Shown in pieces: positions 42,137-51,198 of a stretch of 64,000 nt of DNA. Location: assembly GCA_045539425.1 (NCBI GenBank), contig JAZQFH010000038.1:1-64000 (forward strand), written 5' to 3'. The translations under genes and the position numbers were made by a program. Source of the DNA: RUG14871 sp045539425. Its GTDB lineage: Bacteria; Bacillota_I; Bacilli_A; Erysipelotrichales; Erysipelotrichaceae. How positions within the stretch are numbered: the stretch's first letter is position 1; the number at the start of each line of letters is the position of its first letter. The notes under the pieces are model-generated. The model made no database searches. It was given only the letters and a program-made list of their open reading frames with translations, and was not told the DNA's origin.

Positions 42137-44038
42137 TCAATGCTCATTGATATGTGATAATAACTGAACTAACAGGGAAAGCGAGGGTGCTTCACTCAGC
42201 TGCCAGATGATATCTTCTCTCCCAAGCAGCCGGGCCAGTGTGTCCAATAACCTCCGGGAATCCTCTCCCTTTTTCATAAGCGGATACAGCACGATCTGCA
42301 CGTCGCTGTTTCCCCAGTTGAGCGGCTCCTTTAATACCATAACGGCTACCGTGCTTTTCTTTACCGGTAAATCTCCCGGATGCAGAACGGCAATCCTGTT
42401 TGAGAAAGCCGTCATTCCGTATTTCTCACCCTCCAATACCCTCTTCTGAAAATCCGCAGGGACATCCAGGCTGTTTTGAATCCGCTCTGTAAACTTCCGC
42501 AGAGCTTCTTCCTTGCTGTCAGCGTGAATGTCGGAAACGAACAGCTTCTCATCAAAGTACGAAGAAAGTTCTTTTTCATCCATGGATTTTAAAACGGTTC
42601 GGTAGTGCCGGATCTCCTCTTCGCTCGGGAAGATATTGATCCAGTAATTCGGCACCGGCAGTTTGATCTGCCGGATCATGGACGTGAAGCAGCAGTCGAT
42701 CTGTTTGCCGGTGAAATCAAAGGATGGAAGATCTCTCTCGGAGCACTCATAGAGATTCTCCAGAAGATCTCCGAACGATTCCCGGAATTTCTGAGCAAAG
42801 AAGCGGGAAGTGGTATTGCCGCTGATGGTGACGATCACCACATTCTTCTTTTTCTCCCTCTTCGGCAAACGTTCCAATGCCATCTGGAAATTGATGGCGA
42901 AATAGCTGACTTCATCTTCACTGAGGCTTCTTTGATAGTATTCACTGAGCGGGAAAGCCGCATAGCGGGCAATCACGTATGCCAACGGATAATTCTTTTT
43001 AATTCGCGGCAGGATCCTGTTTTCCACCGGAACCAGATAGCGCATGCGCAGGTCCAGTGCCGCCAGATGATGCTGCATGGCGCTGATCAGTTCCTGATCT
43101 TTTGTAAAATCAAGATTCAGAGACGAGCGGATTTCCCCTAACATCCTTTTCAGAAGCTCATCGATATGTTCCGGAATTTCTTCTGCTTTCTCTTCCCCGA
43201 TATAACCTCTCCCTCTGAGCTGCATGGCCAGATAGAGTATTTCATCTTCTTTGGTCAGAGAGGGGAAATCTTCCTTTAAGCTGTCAGTGATCTCTTCTGC
43301 CAGATTCAGAATCGGAGCCGGCAGTTCCTGCAGCAGGCTTTCTCTCTCCTCTTTCAAAAAGGAGATTTCAAATCCGTGTTGCGCCCGCAAGGAAGAGATG
43401 TATCCCGTATATTTGGTGATCTCATAATTCGGCACCGAGCAGCTGTAGCCGGATTGATGGAATAAGCGGGCCAGCACATCAGACAGTTTGACAATGGCCT
43501 TTTCCCCTTTCAGCTTATCAATCATATAGCGGTTTTCCCGGATGATCTGTTCCACAATACATGTCCGCTTGTCTCTTTCCTTTCCGATCACCCGCATCCC
43601 GTAATTCGGACGCCTCTCAATTTTCAAATGATAGCGGAAAAAGATCTGTTCCGCTTTCTTCAGGTCCATGCTGAGCGTGTTGCGGACAACCCCGAGCCTG
43701 TCGCACAGATCATCCATATAGACGTAATCCTTCTCATAGAGAAGGTCATTGATCAGATAGCTGACCCTATCTTCGGAGGAATTCGGCAGTGCCTTCTTCT
43801 CTTCATAGAGTGTATTCATCCATTCCGCAAACGCGTCTTTGTTCAGAATGTTCAGATGATATCCTTTTCCCCGCAGCGTGACAATTTCGGCGCCATGTGA
43901 AAAAAGCTCCTCTTCCATCTCCCTGATACGGCTGCGTACCGTACGTTCCGATACGGAAAGGAGAGCAGCGATTTCATTCGAACTGCAGGCTTCTTTGCCC
44001 TGCAGCACCTGTATAATTGACAAGCTCAGCGAATCCAT
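42137..44038 (-). CDS. LicR-type PRD transcription regulator of the chitobiose-like locus
   Basis: 633 residues with the same order as the regulator at 17450: HTH (EIAALLSVSERTVRSRIREM), second HTH (RLGVVRNTLSMDLKK), PRD1, PRD2, EIIB-like and EIIA-like domains. Several phospho-acceptors are changed: PRD1 reads YLAMQLRG and PRD2 SYFAINFQMAL where a His is usual, and the EIIB-like domain reads VVIVTISGNTTSRF without the Cys. The EIIA-like His is kept (IAVLHPGDL). It therefore probably responds to fewer phosphorylation inputs. It should activate the EIIC-chbG-GH1 genes downstream. Confidence 0.9.
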   Translation of the reverse strand: MDSLSLSIIQVLQGKEACSSNEIAALLSVSERTVRSRIREMEEELFSHGAEIVTLRGKGYHLNILNKDAFAEWMNTLYEEKKALPNSSEDRVSYLINDLLYEKDYVYMDDLCDRLGVVRNTLSMDLKKAEQIFFRYHLKIERRPNYGMRVIGKERDKRTCIVEQIIRENRYMIDKLKGEKAIVKLSDVLARLFHQSGYSCSVPNYEITKYTGYISSLRAQHGFEISFLKEERESLLQELPAPILNLAEEITDSLKEDFPSLTKEDEILYLAMQLRGRGYIGEEKAEEIPEHIDELLKRMLGEIRSSLNLDFTKDQELISAMQHHLAALDLRMRYLVPVENRILPRIKKNYPLAYVIARYAAFPLSEYYQRSLSEDEVSYFAINFQMALERLPKREKKKNVVIVTISGNTTSRFFAQKFRESFGDLLENLYECSERDLPSFDFTGKQIDCCFTSMIRQIKLPVPNYWINIFPSEEEIRHYRTVLKSMDEKELSSYFDEKLFVSDIHADSKEEALRKFTERIQNSLDVPADFQKRVLEGEKYGMTAFSNRIAVLHPGDLPVKKSTVAVMVLKEPLNWGNSDVQIVLYPLMKKGEDSRRLLDTLARLLGREDIIWQLSEAPSLSLLVQLLSHINEH

Positions 44039-44114
44039 TGTACGAATGATTTCTACCCTAATCCGGCGTTTCTTTCTTTTTTTATTTTATCATATCGGGA
44101 ATGCAATGACGCTG

Positions 44115-44138
44115 AAAGAAAAAAGGCTTCCGCCTTTT
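44115..44138 (-). terminator. Terminator of the MATE-ATPase gene
   Basis: AAAAGGC/GCCTTTT stem with loop TTCC (44121-44138), followed on the minus strand by a T-run. Confidence 0.65.
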
Positions 44139-44142
44139 CTAC

Positions 44143-45915
44143 TCATATTTTTATGGTCAGTACATTTAACCCCAATAAATTGCGGTAAGTGACGCTTTTC
44201 GCACTTTGATAGACCAGACGGATACCGATGTTTTTCACCGGGTCTTCCGGATCAACCAGAGAAAGCCGCTCCGAGGGGTCAAACGGAATACAGTCATCCT
44301 TGATCCGCAGAATCACTTCATTTTCTTTGATTGCCACGCGGATATCTACGGAATGTGCTTTTGTGTCTTTCGTAAAACCATGCGCCACCACATTCCCCGC
44401 CATCTCCTCCAGAAAGAGTCCGGCCAGGGAAGACTGACGTTTGGAGAGTCCGTGCGCACGGCAGAATTCGTCCACCTTTTGCGATACGCTGACAACAGAC
44501 TGCATGTCCTTCACGCTCAGATCCATCCGGTCTTCTTCCTTTACCCCAAAGGAAGAAGGAACCACCATCAGATCCTCCACGCTCCTTGGGAAATGATGTT
44601 GCTGAAAGATGGAATACAGCAGAATAAAGAACGTCGTCGCTGCTCCGTTAAGAAGATTCGCAACGTAAACGGCATTCATGCCCATGGATGGAATCAATAC
44701 ATAGGTAAAGAGAGCGGCTGCCGCAATCCCGTCAATCGCACCCAGGATATGGACCGGAAGCTGGCGATTGGCATTCTGCCAGTAACAGACAAATAACATG
44801 CAGATCAGACTGAACGGCATGCAAAGCGGCAATAAGCGGAAGCCCGCTACCGTTAATGGATAAACCAGTGCACCAGGATCCTGATAATACAGTCTTGTAA
44901 ACGGAACAGCCAAAGCAACCAGGATCAGTGAGATAAGAATCTGCAGCGGCACAAAGCGATAAAGCGAAATCTTCATGGTATCCAGCAGCGTCTTCTTATC
45001 CTCTTCGCCGATACTCACCGAAAACAGCATCCGGCTGACCGACTGCATCCCACTCGGGATAGCCCAGAAGAGATTCAGAAAGGAATTCGCGGCGGAAAAA
45101 GCCGCCAGTCCCGGATTCCCCACATATTTTAAGATCATGTCATTGATGACGATTCCGCGCAGGGCAAAATACAGAAAACTGATCCCGCCCGGAATGCCGA
45201 TCTTTAAGATTTCCAGGCTTTCATTCCAGCGTAACTCCTTCAAGTTCAAACGGACCGGGCTCTTGGAATCGAAACCGCCCGCTTCCACTAATAAGAAGAC
45301 CCAGAGGCCCAGCGAAGACGCCAGCGAGAGTCCGAACGCTTCCAGGCGGAAGACGACCAGAAAGAGATAGTTGAAGCAGAGATTGGAAATGATAAAGATA
45401 AGCGATGCCAGTGTGGTGCGCTTCGTCTTGTTTTCCAGCGAAAGGAACGCAGCCAGCTGCTTCCCGAGCAAGTCGGGGATGATTCCGATGGCCTGACCCA
45501 AAAGATACCCGCGGAAGATTTCCCATAAGGCCGGATCATCCGTCAGAAAACCGTTGGAAAATAACGCCTCGCCCAGTAAAAAAAGGATGATCAGCACGGA
45601 GATCAATAGAGACAAAAGAACATCCAGCGTAAAGACATTCTGCAGCTTCTCCTTTAAGTCCTTGCCGAGATACTGCCCGCACAGAATGGAAGCCCCGCCC
45701 ATCAGGATGGCACCGATCGCACCGGTAAAGTTCCCGATCGGCCCGAACAGTCCGACCGCACTCATGGCATCCGCTCCGACATAGTTCGCCGCAAAAAGAC
45801 CCGTCACGATGCCGTTAATGGCCGCAATCGCACTTAAAAGGATCTGTACCGGCAACAGGCGGAACATCAGGTTTTCCGTGATTCTTATCTCCGATCGGTT
45901 TATTGGCACTTTCAT
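44143..45915 (-). CDS. MATE-family transporter fused to a C-terminal HATPase domain
   Basis: 590 residues. Residues 1 to about 440 are a MATE (NorM-like) transporter with about twelve helices. After a linker, about residues 465-590 form a histidine-kinase-like ATPase domain of the RsbW/anti-sigma type: N-box FLEEMAGNVVAHGF, D-box LRIKDDCIPFDP, and KNIGIRLVYQSA. There is no kinase phosphorylation domain. The usual MATE length is about 450, so this is a true fusion in one frame. The ATPase half may sense ATP or partner with an anti-sigma-like regulator. Its -10-like TATAAT lies only 10 bases before the ATG, with no clear ribosome site. Confidence 0.85.
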   Translation of the reverse strand: MKVPINRSEIRITENLMFRLLPVQILLSAIAAINGIVTGLFAANYVGADAMSAVGLFGPIGNFTGAIGAILMGGASILCGQYLGKDLKEKLQNVFTLDVLLSLLISVLIILFLLGEALFSNGFLTDDPALWEIFRGYLLGQAIGIIPDLLGKQLAAFLSLENKTKRTTLASLIFIISNLCFNYLFLVVFRLEAFGLSLASSLGLWVFLLVEAGGFDSKSPVRLNLKELRWNESLEILKIGIPGGISFLYFALRGIVINDMILKYVGNPGLAAFSAANSFLNLFWAIPSGMQSVSRMLFSVSIGEEDKKTLLDTMKISLYRFVPLQILISLILVALAVPFTRLYYQDPGALVYPLTVAGFRLLPLCMPFSLICMLFVCYWQNANRQLPVHILGAIDGIAAAALFTYVLIPSMGMNAVYVANLLNGAATTFFILLYSIFQQHHFPRSVEDLMVVPSSFGVKEEDRMDLSVKDMQSVVSVSQKVDEFCRAHGLSKRQSSLAGLFLEEMAGNVVAHGFTKDTKAHSVDIRVAIKENEVILRIKDDCIPFDPSERLSLVDPEDPVKNIGIRLVYQSAKSVTYRNLLGLNVLTIKI

Positions 45916-45937
45916 AATTATCTTTATTATATAACAG

Positions 45938-45963
45938 AAAAAATGCCGGAACTTCCGGCATTT
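45938..45963 (-). terminator. Terminator of argS
   Basis: AAATGCCGG/CCGGCATTT stem (45941-45949 with 45955-45963), loop AACTT, followed on the minus strand by a T-run. It lies 16 bases past the argS stop. Confidence 0.82.
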
Positions 45964-45978
45964 GATTTCTCTTCTGAT

Positions 45979-47622
45979 TTACATTTCTTCCGGTGCTTCA
46001 ACACCTAAGAGATCCAGTGCATTGTGCATGGTGATCTGGGCAGCTTTCAGCAATGCCAGCCGCTGATTTTTCAGCTCTTCGCTCTCCGCACTTAAGATAC
46101 GGCAGGAGGCATAGTAGGCATGGATGAACTGGGCCAGTTTCTGCACGTAGTTACAGATCTTGTTCGGTGCACGGTTCACTGCCGCATCGGCCACCGTATC
46201 CGTAAAGGCCGCAATCTGTTTGAGCAGATCCACTTCCGCATCTGCCGTCAGTAAATCATATTCCTTTAACGGTTTGACTTCCCCGGCATTGCGGAGAACC
46301 TTGCAGCTGCGGGCATGGGCATACTGGGCATAGAACACCGGGTTTTCATTGGTTCTCTTTCTTGCCACACCCAAGTCAAAGTCGAGATGTGTATCCAGCG
46401 CCTTGGCCAGGAAGAAGTAACGGGCGGAATCGACTCCGATATCATCGCAGAGTTCACGGATCGTAACGGCATTGCCTGTCCGCTTGCTCATCTTGACTTC
46501 CACACCGTTCTCCACTAAGCGGACCATCTGGATGATATCCACTTCCAGAGCACCTTCCGGTAAGCCCAGTGCCTTCATTGCCGCTTTCATACGGGCAATG
46601 TAGCCGTGGTGGTCGGCACCCCAGAGGTTCACAAGCTTGTTGTAGCCTCTCTGTACCTTATATAAATGGTTGGCGATATCCGGAGTGAAGTATGTATAGG
46701 AGCCGTCGCTCTTGCGCAAAACGCGGTCCTTGTCATCTCCGTATTCCGTCGTCTTCATCCATAATGCGTCTTCGGATTCATAGAGCAGACCCATTTCCTG
46801 CATCTTTTCCAGCGATTTTTCAATCAGGCCGGAATCGCGCAGTTCCTGCTCCGAGATCCAGGAATCAAAGCCACAGCGGTAGTACGCCAGATCCTTCTTG
46901 ATGCGCTCCAGCTCTCTTCTCTTTCCGTCATTGCGGAAGAAACTGTAGGCTTCCTTTTCATCGACGTGCATCCATTTGTCACCGTATTCCTTCTGAATGT
47001 CTTTGGCGATTTCGATGACATCCGGTCCGTGATAGCCGTCCTCGGGCAGATTCGGCTCTTCACCGTACAGTTCTCTGTAGCGGCCCATTAAGCTGTATCC
47101 CAGCATGTCGATCTGGTGCCCCGCATCGTTGATGTAGTATTCACGCAGGCAGTTATAGCCGGAAGCGTTGAGGAGTCTAGTCAGAGCGTCTCCCCAGACC
47201 GCACCTCTGGCATGTCCCAGATGCAGCGGACCCGTCGGGTTGGCGGAAACGTATTCGACTAAGATATTGACGCCTTTTCCGGATTCGTTCTTTCCGTAAT
47301 CATCGCCCTGTTCCATGACTCTGTTGATGATGTCAGCCAGTACCGTCTTTTTGATATTGAAGTTGATAAAACCCGGGCCGGCGACTTCGCAGGATTCAAT
47401 TTCCGGCATCTTCTCCATGATTGCCGTACGTACTTCCTCCCCGATCTCACGCGGGTTGCGGCGGAGCACTTTGGTTAAACGCATGGCCAGATTGGTGGCA
47501 TAGTTTCCCTTGGAAGAATCCTTCGGGACTTCGATCATGACAAAGCCTTCTTCCGGTTCGATCTGATATTTTTCCCGGACGACCTCTTTCAGATTCGCAA
47601 CTAATTTCTCATCAATATTCAT
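45979..47622 (-). CDS. argS: Arginyl-tRNA synthetase
   Basis: 547 residues from the ATG at 47622, preceded by AAAAAAGGAG. The open frame extends upstream through the tRNA gene, which fixes this start. The HIGH-type motif is PTGPLHLGHARGAVWGD and the KMSK-type motif is EVKMSKRTGNAV. The N-terminal additional domain and C-terminal DALR anticodon-binding domain are present. It charges tRNA-Arg. The only tRNA gene of the window, tRNA-Arg(ACG), lies 59 bases upstream on the same strand, so the enzyme and one of its substrates share a transcription start. Confidence 0.97.
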   Translation of the reverse strand: MNIDEKLVANLKEVVREKYQIEPEEGFVMIEVPKDSSKGNYATNLAMRLTKVLRRNPREIGEEVRTAIMEKMPEIESCEVAGPGFINFNIKKTVLADIINRVMEQGDDYGKNESGKGVNILVEYVSANPTGPLHLGHARGAVWGDALTRLLNASGYNCLREYYINDAGHQIDMLGYSLMGRYRELYGEEPNLPEDGYHGPDVIEIAKDIQKEYGDKWMHVDEKEAYSFFRNDGKRRELERIKKDLAYYRCGFDSWISEQELRDSGLIEKSLEKMQEMGLLYESEDALWMKTTEYGDDKDRVLRKSDGSYTYFTPDIANHLYKVQRGYNKLVNLWGADHHGYIARMKAAMKALGLPEGALEVDIIQMVRLVENGVEVKMSKRTGNAVTIRELCDDIGVDSARYFFLAKALDTHLDFDLGVARKRTNENPVFYAQYAHARSCKVLRNAGEVKPLKEYDLLTADAEVDLLKQIAAFTDTVADAAVNRAPNKICNYVQKLAQFIHAYYASCRILSAESEELKNQRLALLKAAQITMHNALDLLGVEAPEEM

Positions 47623-47681
47623 AGCCGTACGCTCCTTTTTTCCACGCAAAAAACAAATTCTTCTTCCGAAGATATAAAAAA

Positions 47682-47758
47682 TGGCGCGCCATGTAGGAAT
47701 CGAACCCGCAACCTTTTGATCCGTAGTCAAACGCTCTATCCAGTTGAGCTAATGGCGC
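47682..47758 (-). tRNA. tRNA-Arg (anticodon ACG)
   Basis: Seven-base-pair acceptor stem GCGCCAT/ATGGCGC, D-stem GCTC/GAGC, anticodon stem TTTGA/TCAAA with loop CTACGGA giving anticodon ACG, T-loop TTCGATT, and encoded 3' CCA. The T-stem has one C-A mismatch. ACG is read with inosine to decode CGU, CGC and CGA. Six Ts follow the CCA. Confidence 0.95.
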
Positions 47759-47770
47759 ACTCGCATTAAT

Positions 47771-47799
47771 AGAATAACAAAAAACCTTTCGAATCACAA
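47771..47799 (-). promoter_or_regulatory. Promoter of tRNA-Arg and argS
   Basis: TTGTGA (47794-47799) and TATTCT (47771-47776) on the minus strand with a 17-base spacer. Start of transcription would be about six bases before the tRNA. Confidence 0.6.
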
Positions 47800-47957
47800 C
47801 CTTTTTTACGCAAATTCAACGCTTTTTCCTTTATGCAGAGAACGCTGACTGCTGAAAATTTTTCAGGAAAAGAACTCCAAAAAAAGGGAAATATGATGTA
47901 CATTATATACGTAAGATGTCGTCTGTCGCCAAGACAGGCTTGAAAGGAATCAATACA

Positions 47958-49202
47958 ATGAAGGGTATCCAGGTAAAAAGCGAGATCAGGCCTCTGCGCA
48001 AGGTTTTACTGCACCGTCCCGGCAAAGAACTATTGAATCTGGTGCCGGACCGTCTGCAGGAGCTGCTCTTTGATGACATTCCCTATTTAAGAGTTGCCCA
48101 GGCGGAACACGACGCCTTTGCGAATGTCCTCAGAGAGAACGGCGTGGAAGTCGTCTATCTGGAAGATCTGATGACGGAAGTATTGAAGCTGCACCCGGAA
48201 GTACAGCGGCAGTTTATCTACCAGTGGCTTTCCGAAGGTGATATCAAAACCCGCAGATGGCAGGATAAGCTTTACGACTATCTGATCCATAACTTTTCAG
48301 GAAAAGAACTGGTACTCAAAACCATGGAAGGCATTACGCTGAAAGAGATGGGAAATGAGATCAAGAAGTATTCCCTGCAGGACAGAATTGCCCCGCCGGA
48401 TGATCTCATCGTGGACCCGATGCCAAACCTCTACTTCCAGCGCGACCCGTTTGTCGCATTGGGAAACGGCGCTCTGATCAATAGGATGCGCTTTCCAACA
48501 CGTAATCGGGAAACCATCTATGCGGATTACATTCTGAATTACCATCCGGACTTTGCGGGATGCGTCAAGCGTTACTACAACCGCTACGACCACGCCCCGA
48601 TCGAGGGAGGAGATGTGCTGGTGCTGAATGAAACCACACTGGCCATCGGCATCAGTGAGCGGACATCCCCGGATGCCATTGAAGCGGTTGCCGTCAATCT
48701 GTTCCATGATGAAGAGTGCTCCTTCCGTACGATTCTGGCTTTCCAGATTCCCAAGACACGCGCCTTCATGCATCTCGATACGGTGTTCACCCGCATCGAT
48801 GAAGCGAAATATACCGTTCATCCGGCAATCATGGATTCGCTGGAAGTCTATGAGATCACCCCGGCAATGGAAAAGAATGCCTTGTGGCAGGACCTCAGCA
48901 TCCGGAAACTGGATCTCCCCTTAAAGGAAATCCTGGAACGCTATACCGGAGTGAATGATGTGGATCTGATCTATTGCGGCGGAGATGATCTGATTGCATC
49001 TGCCCGCGAGCAGTGGAATGACGGCTCCAATACCTTATGTATCGCACCGGGAAAGATCATCTGTTACGAACGCAACGAAATTACCAATGAACTGCTGAGA
49101 GAGCACGGACTGGAGGTACTCACGATCCCAAGCGCCGAACTCTCACGCGGCAGAGGAGGCCCCCGCTGCATGAGCATGCCGCTCTGGCGGGAGGATGAAT
49201 AA
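47958..49202 (+). CDS. arcA: Arginine deiminase
   Basis: 414 residues from the ATG at 47958, preceded by GAAAGGAA. It converts arginine to citrulline and ammonia. Landmarks are LLHRPGKELLNLVP, NLYFQRDPFVALGNG, EGGDVLVL, the catalytic His in FMHLDTVFT, and the nucleophile Cys404 in GGPRCMSMP. It is the first gene of arcA-argF/arcB-arcC, which yields ATP from arginine. A small hairpin (CTGTC/GACAG, 47923-47937) lies in the leader. No ArgR box is clear. The arginine/ornithine antiporter is not in the window. Confidence 0.97.
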   Translation: MKGIQVKSEIRPLRKVLLHRPGKELLNLVPDRLQELLFDDIPYLRVAQAEHDAFANVLRENGVEVVYLEDLMTEVLKLHPEVQRQFIYQWLSEGDIKTRRWQDKLYDYLIHNFSGKELVLKTMEGITLKEMGNEIKKYSLQDRIAPPDDLIVDPMPNLYFQRDPFVALGNGALINRMRFPTRNRETIYADYILNYHPDFAGCVKRYYNRYDHAPIEGGDVLVLNETTLAIGISERTSPDAIEAVAVNLFHDEECSFRTILAFQIPKTRAFMHLDTVFTRIDEAKYTVHPAIMDSLEVYEITPAMEKNALWQDLSIRKLDLPLKEILERYTGVNDVDLIYCGGDDLIASAREQWNDGSNTLCIAPGKIICYERNEITNELLREHGLEVLTIPSAELSRGRGGPRCMSMPLWREDE

Positions 49203-49234
49203 GGAAACAACCAGGCAAGGAGGAATAATAGATT

Positions 49235-50227
49235 ATGCCAAGAAATTTATCCGGAAGAAGCTTTCTGAAACTGCTTGACTTCTCCACGGAAGAGATCCAG
49301 TATCTCTTAGACTTATCCAAACAGTTCAAGAATCTCAAACTGAGCAGAACCCCTCACCGTTACCTGGAGGGGAAAAATATCGTCCTGTTATTTGAGAAGA
49401 CTTCCACCAGAACAAGATGTTCCTTTGAAGTTGCCGGACATGATCTGGGCATGGGCGTCACCTATCTCGATCCGGGATCTTCCCAGATGGGACACAAGGA
49501 AAGCATTGCCGATACGGCCAGAGTCTTAGGCAGAATGTATGACGGTATTGAATACCGCGGCTTTGACCAGAAGATCGTCGAAGAACTGGCAGCCTACGCC
49601 GGCGTTCCGGTCTGGAACGGCTTAACCACCCAGTTCCACCCGACGCAGATGCTCGCGGACGTCTTAACGGCCTACGAGTATTTCGGCTACTACAAGGGAC
49701 TCAAATGGGTCTTCATGGGAGATGCCCGTAACAACGTCGCCAACTCCTTAATGGTCGTCTGCGCCAAGCTCGGCATCAACTTCGTTGCCTGCGGACCGAA
49801 AGACCGCATGCCGGATGAGGAACTCGTAAAGACATGCCGCGCACTTGCAGAAGAAAACCACTGCACGATTACCTTAACGGATGACGTTAAAGAAGGCACA
49901 AAGGATGCCAATGTCATCTATACCGATATCTGGGTCTCCATGGGAGAACCGAAGGAATTATGGGCCGAGCGCATTCAGCTGCTCTCCCCGTACCAGGTCA
50001 ACAAAGACGTCATGAATAATGCGGACAAAGACGCGATCTTCCTGCATTGCCTGCCGTCCTTCCACGATCTGAAGACAACGGTCGGCCAGCAGATCTATGA
50101 AGAGTTCGGCTTACCGGAAATGGAAGTCACCAATGAAGTCTTCGAATCCCGCCAGTCCAAGGTATTCGACGAGGCGGAAAACCGGATGCATACCATCAAA
50201 GCAGTTATGTATGCGACGCTGAAATGA
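49235..50227 (+). CDS. arcB: Ornithine carbamoyltransferase, catabolic
   Basis: 330 residues. The carbamoyl-phosphate site FEKTSTRTRCSFE and the ornithine-site HCLPSFHD motif are intact. In this operon it runs in the catabolic direction, splitting citrulline with phosphate to ornithine and carbamoyl phosphate. It follows arcA by 32 bases and overlaps arcC by four. Confidence 0.96.
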   Translation: MPRNLSGRSFLKLLDFSTEEIQYLLDLSKQFKNLKLSRTPHRYLEGKNIVLLFEKTSTRTRCSFEVAGHDLGMGVTYLDPGSSQMGHKESIADTARVLGRMYDGIEYRGFDQKIVEELAAYAGVPVWNGLTTQFHPTQMLADVLTAYEYFGYYKGLKWVFMGDARNNVANSLMVVCAKLGINFVACGPKDRMPDEELVKTCRALAEENHCTITLTDDVKEGTKDANVIYTDIWVSMGEPKELWAERIQLLSPYQVNKDVMNNADKDAIFLHCLPSFHDLKTTVGQQIYEEFGLPEMEVTNEVFESRQSKVFDEAENRMHTIKAVMYATLK

Positions 50228-51159
50228 GAAAACGCCTGGTGATTGCTCTGGGCGGGAACGCCTTGGGAAAAACTCCCGAAGAGCAGTTAAGACTTGTGAA
50301 GCACACAGCTTCCACGATCGTGGATCTGAGCGAGCAGGGCTACGATGTCATCATCGGACACGGTAACGGTCCGCAGGTCGGCATGGTCAACTTAGCCTTC
50401 GAATTCGCCCAGAAACACAAAGCCGGCACACCGGCAATGCCGTTTGCGGAATGCGGTGCCATGACGCAGGGCTATATCGGCTACCATCTGCAGCAGGCCA
50501 TTCAGGCTGAGCTGGAAAGAAGAAACCTGAGTATTCCGGTCGCAACCGTGATCACGCAGGTGGAAGTGGACCCGAAGGATCCTGCCTTTGAGCACCCCAC
50601 CAAACCCATCGGCATGTTCATTGAAAAGGAAGAAGCCGAAGCGCTTATGGCGGAAACGGGTTACACCTTTACGGAAGACGCCGGAAGAGGTTACCGCAGA
50701 GTGGTAGCTTCCCCGCAGCCTGTCTCCATTGTGGAATTGCCGCTGATTGAGCAGCTGGTTGCCGCGCACAATATCGTCATTACGGTGGGCGGAGGCGGCA
50801 TCCCGGTGTTCAAAGACACCTGCGGATACAGGGGAGTCGCCGCGGTCATTGACAAGGACCGTGCCTCGTCTCTCCTCGCATTACACCTGCAGGCGGATTT
50901 CCTGGTGATTCTAACCACCGTTGAGAAAGTCTGCATCAACTACCGCAAGGAAAATCAGCAGGATCTCTCATGCATGAATGTAGAGGAAGCGAAGCGCTAC
51001 ATTGCCGAAGGCCACTTCGCCCCCGGCAGCATGTTACCGAAAGTCGAGTCCTGCATCTCCTATTTGGAAGGATGCGAAAAAGGCGAAGCGCTGATCACTT
51101 CCTTAGAAAAAGCGAAGGAAGCGCTTGAGGGGAAAACCGGAACCCGCATTGTAAAATAG
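50224..51159 (+). CDS. arcC: Carbamate kinase
   Basis: 311 residues. The N-terminus VIALGGNALGKTPEEQ and the nucleotide site VITVGGGGIPVF are family marks. It transfers phosphate from carbamoyl phosphate to ADP, giving ATP, CO2 and ammonia. Its ATG overlaps the arcB stop by four bases, and a strong terminator follows. Confidence 0.96.
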   Translation: MRKRLVIALGGNALGKTPEEQLRLVKHTASTIVDLSEQGYDVIIGHGNGPQVGMVNLAFEFAQKHKAGTPAMPFAECGAMTQGYIGYHLQQAIQAELERRNLSIPVATVITQVEVDPKDPAFEHPTKPIGMFIEKEEAEALMAETGYTFTEDAGRGYRRVVASPQPVSIVELPLIEQLVAAHNIVITVGGGGIPVFKDTCGYRGVAAVIDKDRASSLLALHLQADFLVILTTVEKVCINYRKENQQDLSCMNVEEAKRYIAEGHFAPGSMLPKVESCISYLEGCEKGEALITSLEKAKEALEGKTGTRIVK

Positions 51160-51164
51160 CAGAA

Positions 51165-51194
51165 AAAGCTCCATGGTTATGGCCATGGAGCTTT
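51165..51194. terminator. Bidirectional terminator between arcC and csoR
   Basis: Twelve-base-pair perfect stem (51165-51176 with 51183-51194), 6-base loop, A-rich before and T-rich after. It serves both convergent genes. Confidence 0.82.
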
Positions 51195-51198
51195 CTTC

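Noticed and set aside
47612..47797. Open frame running through the tRNA gene before argS
   Set aside because: It is an accident of the tRNA sequence and the argS region; the argS start at 47622 has a clear ribosome site.
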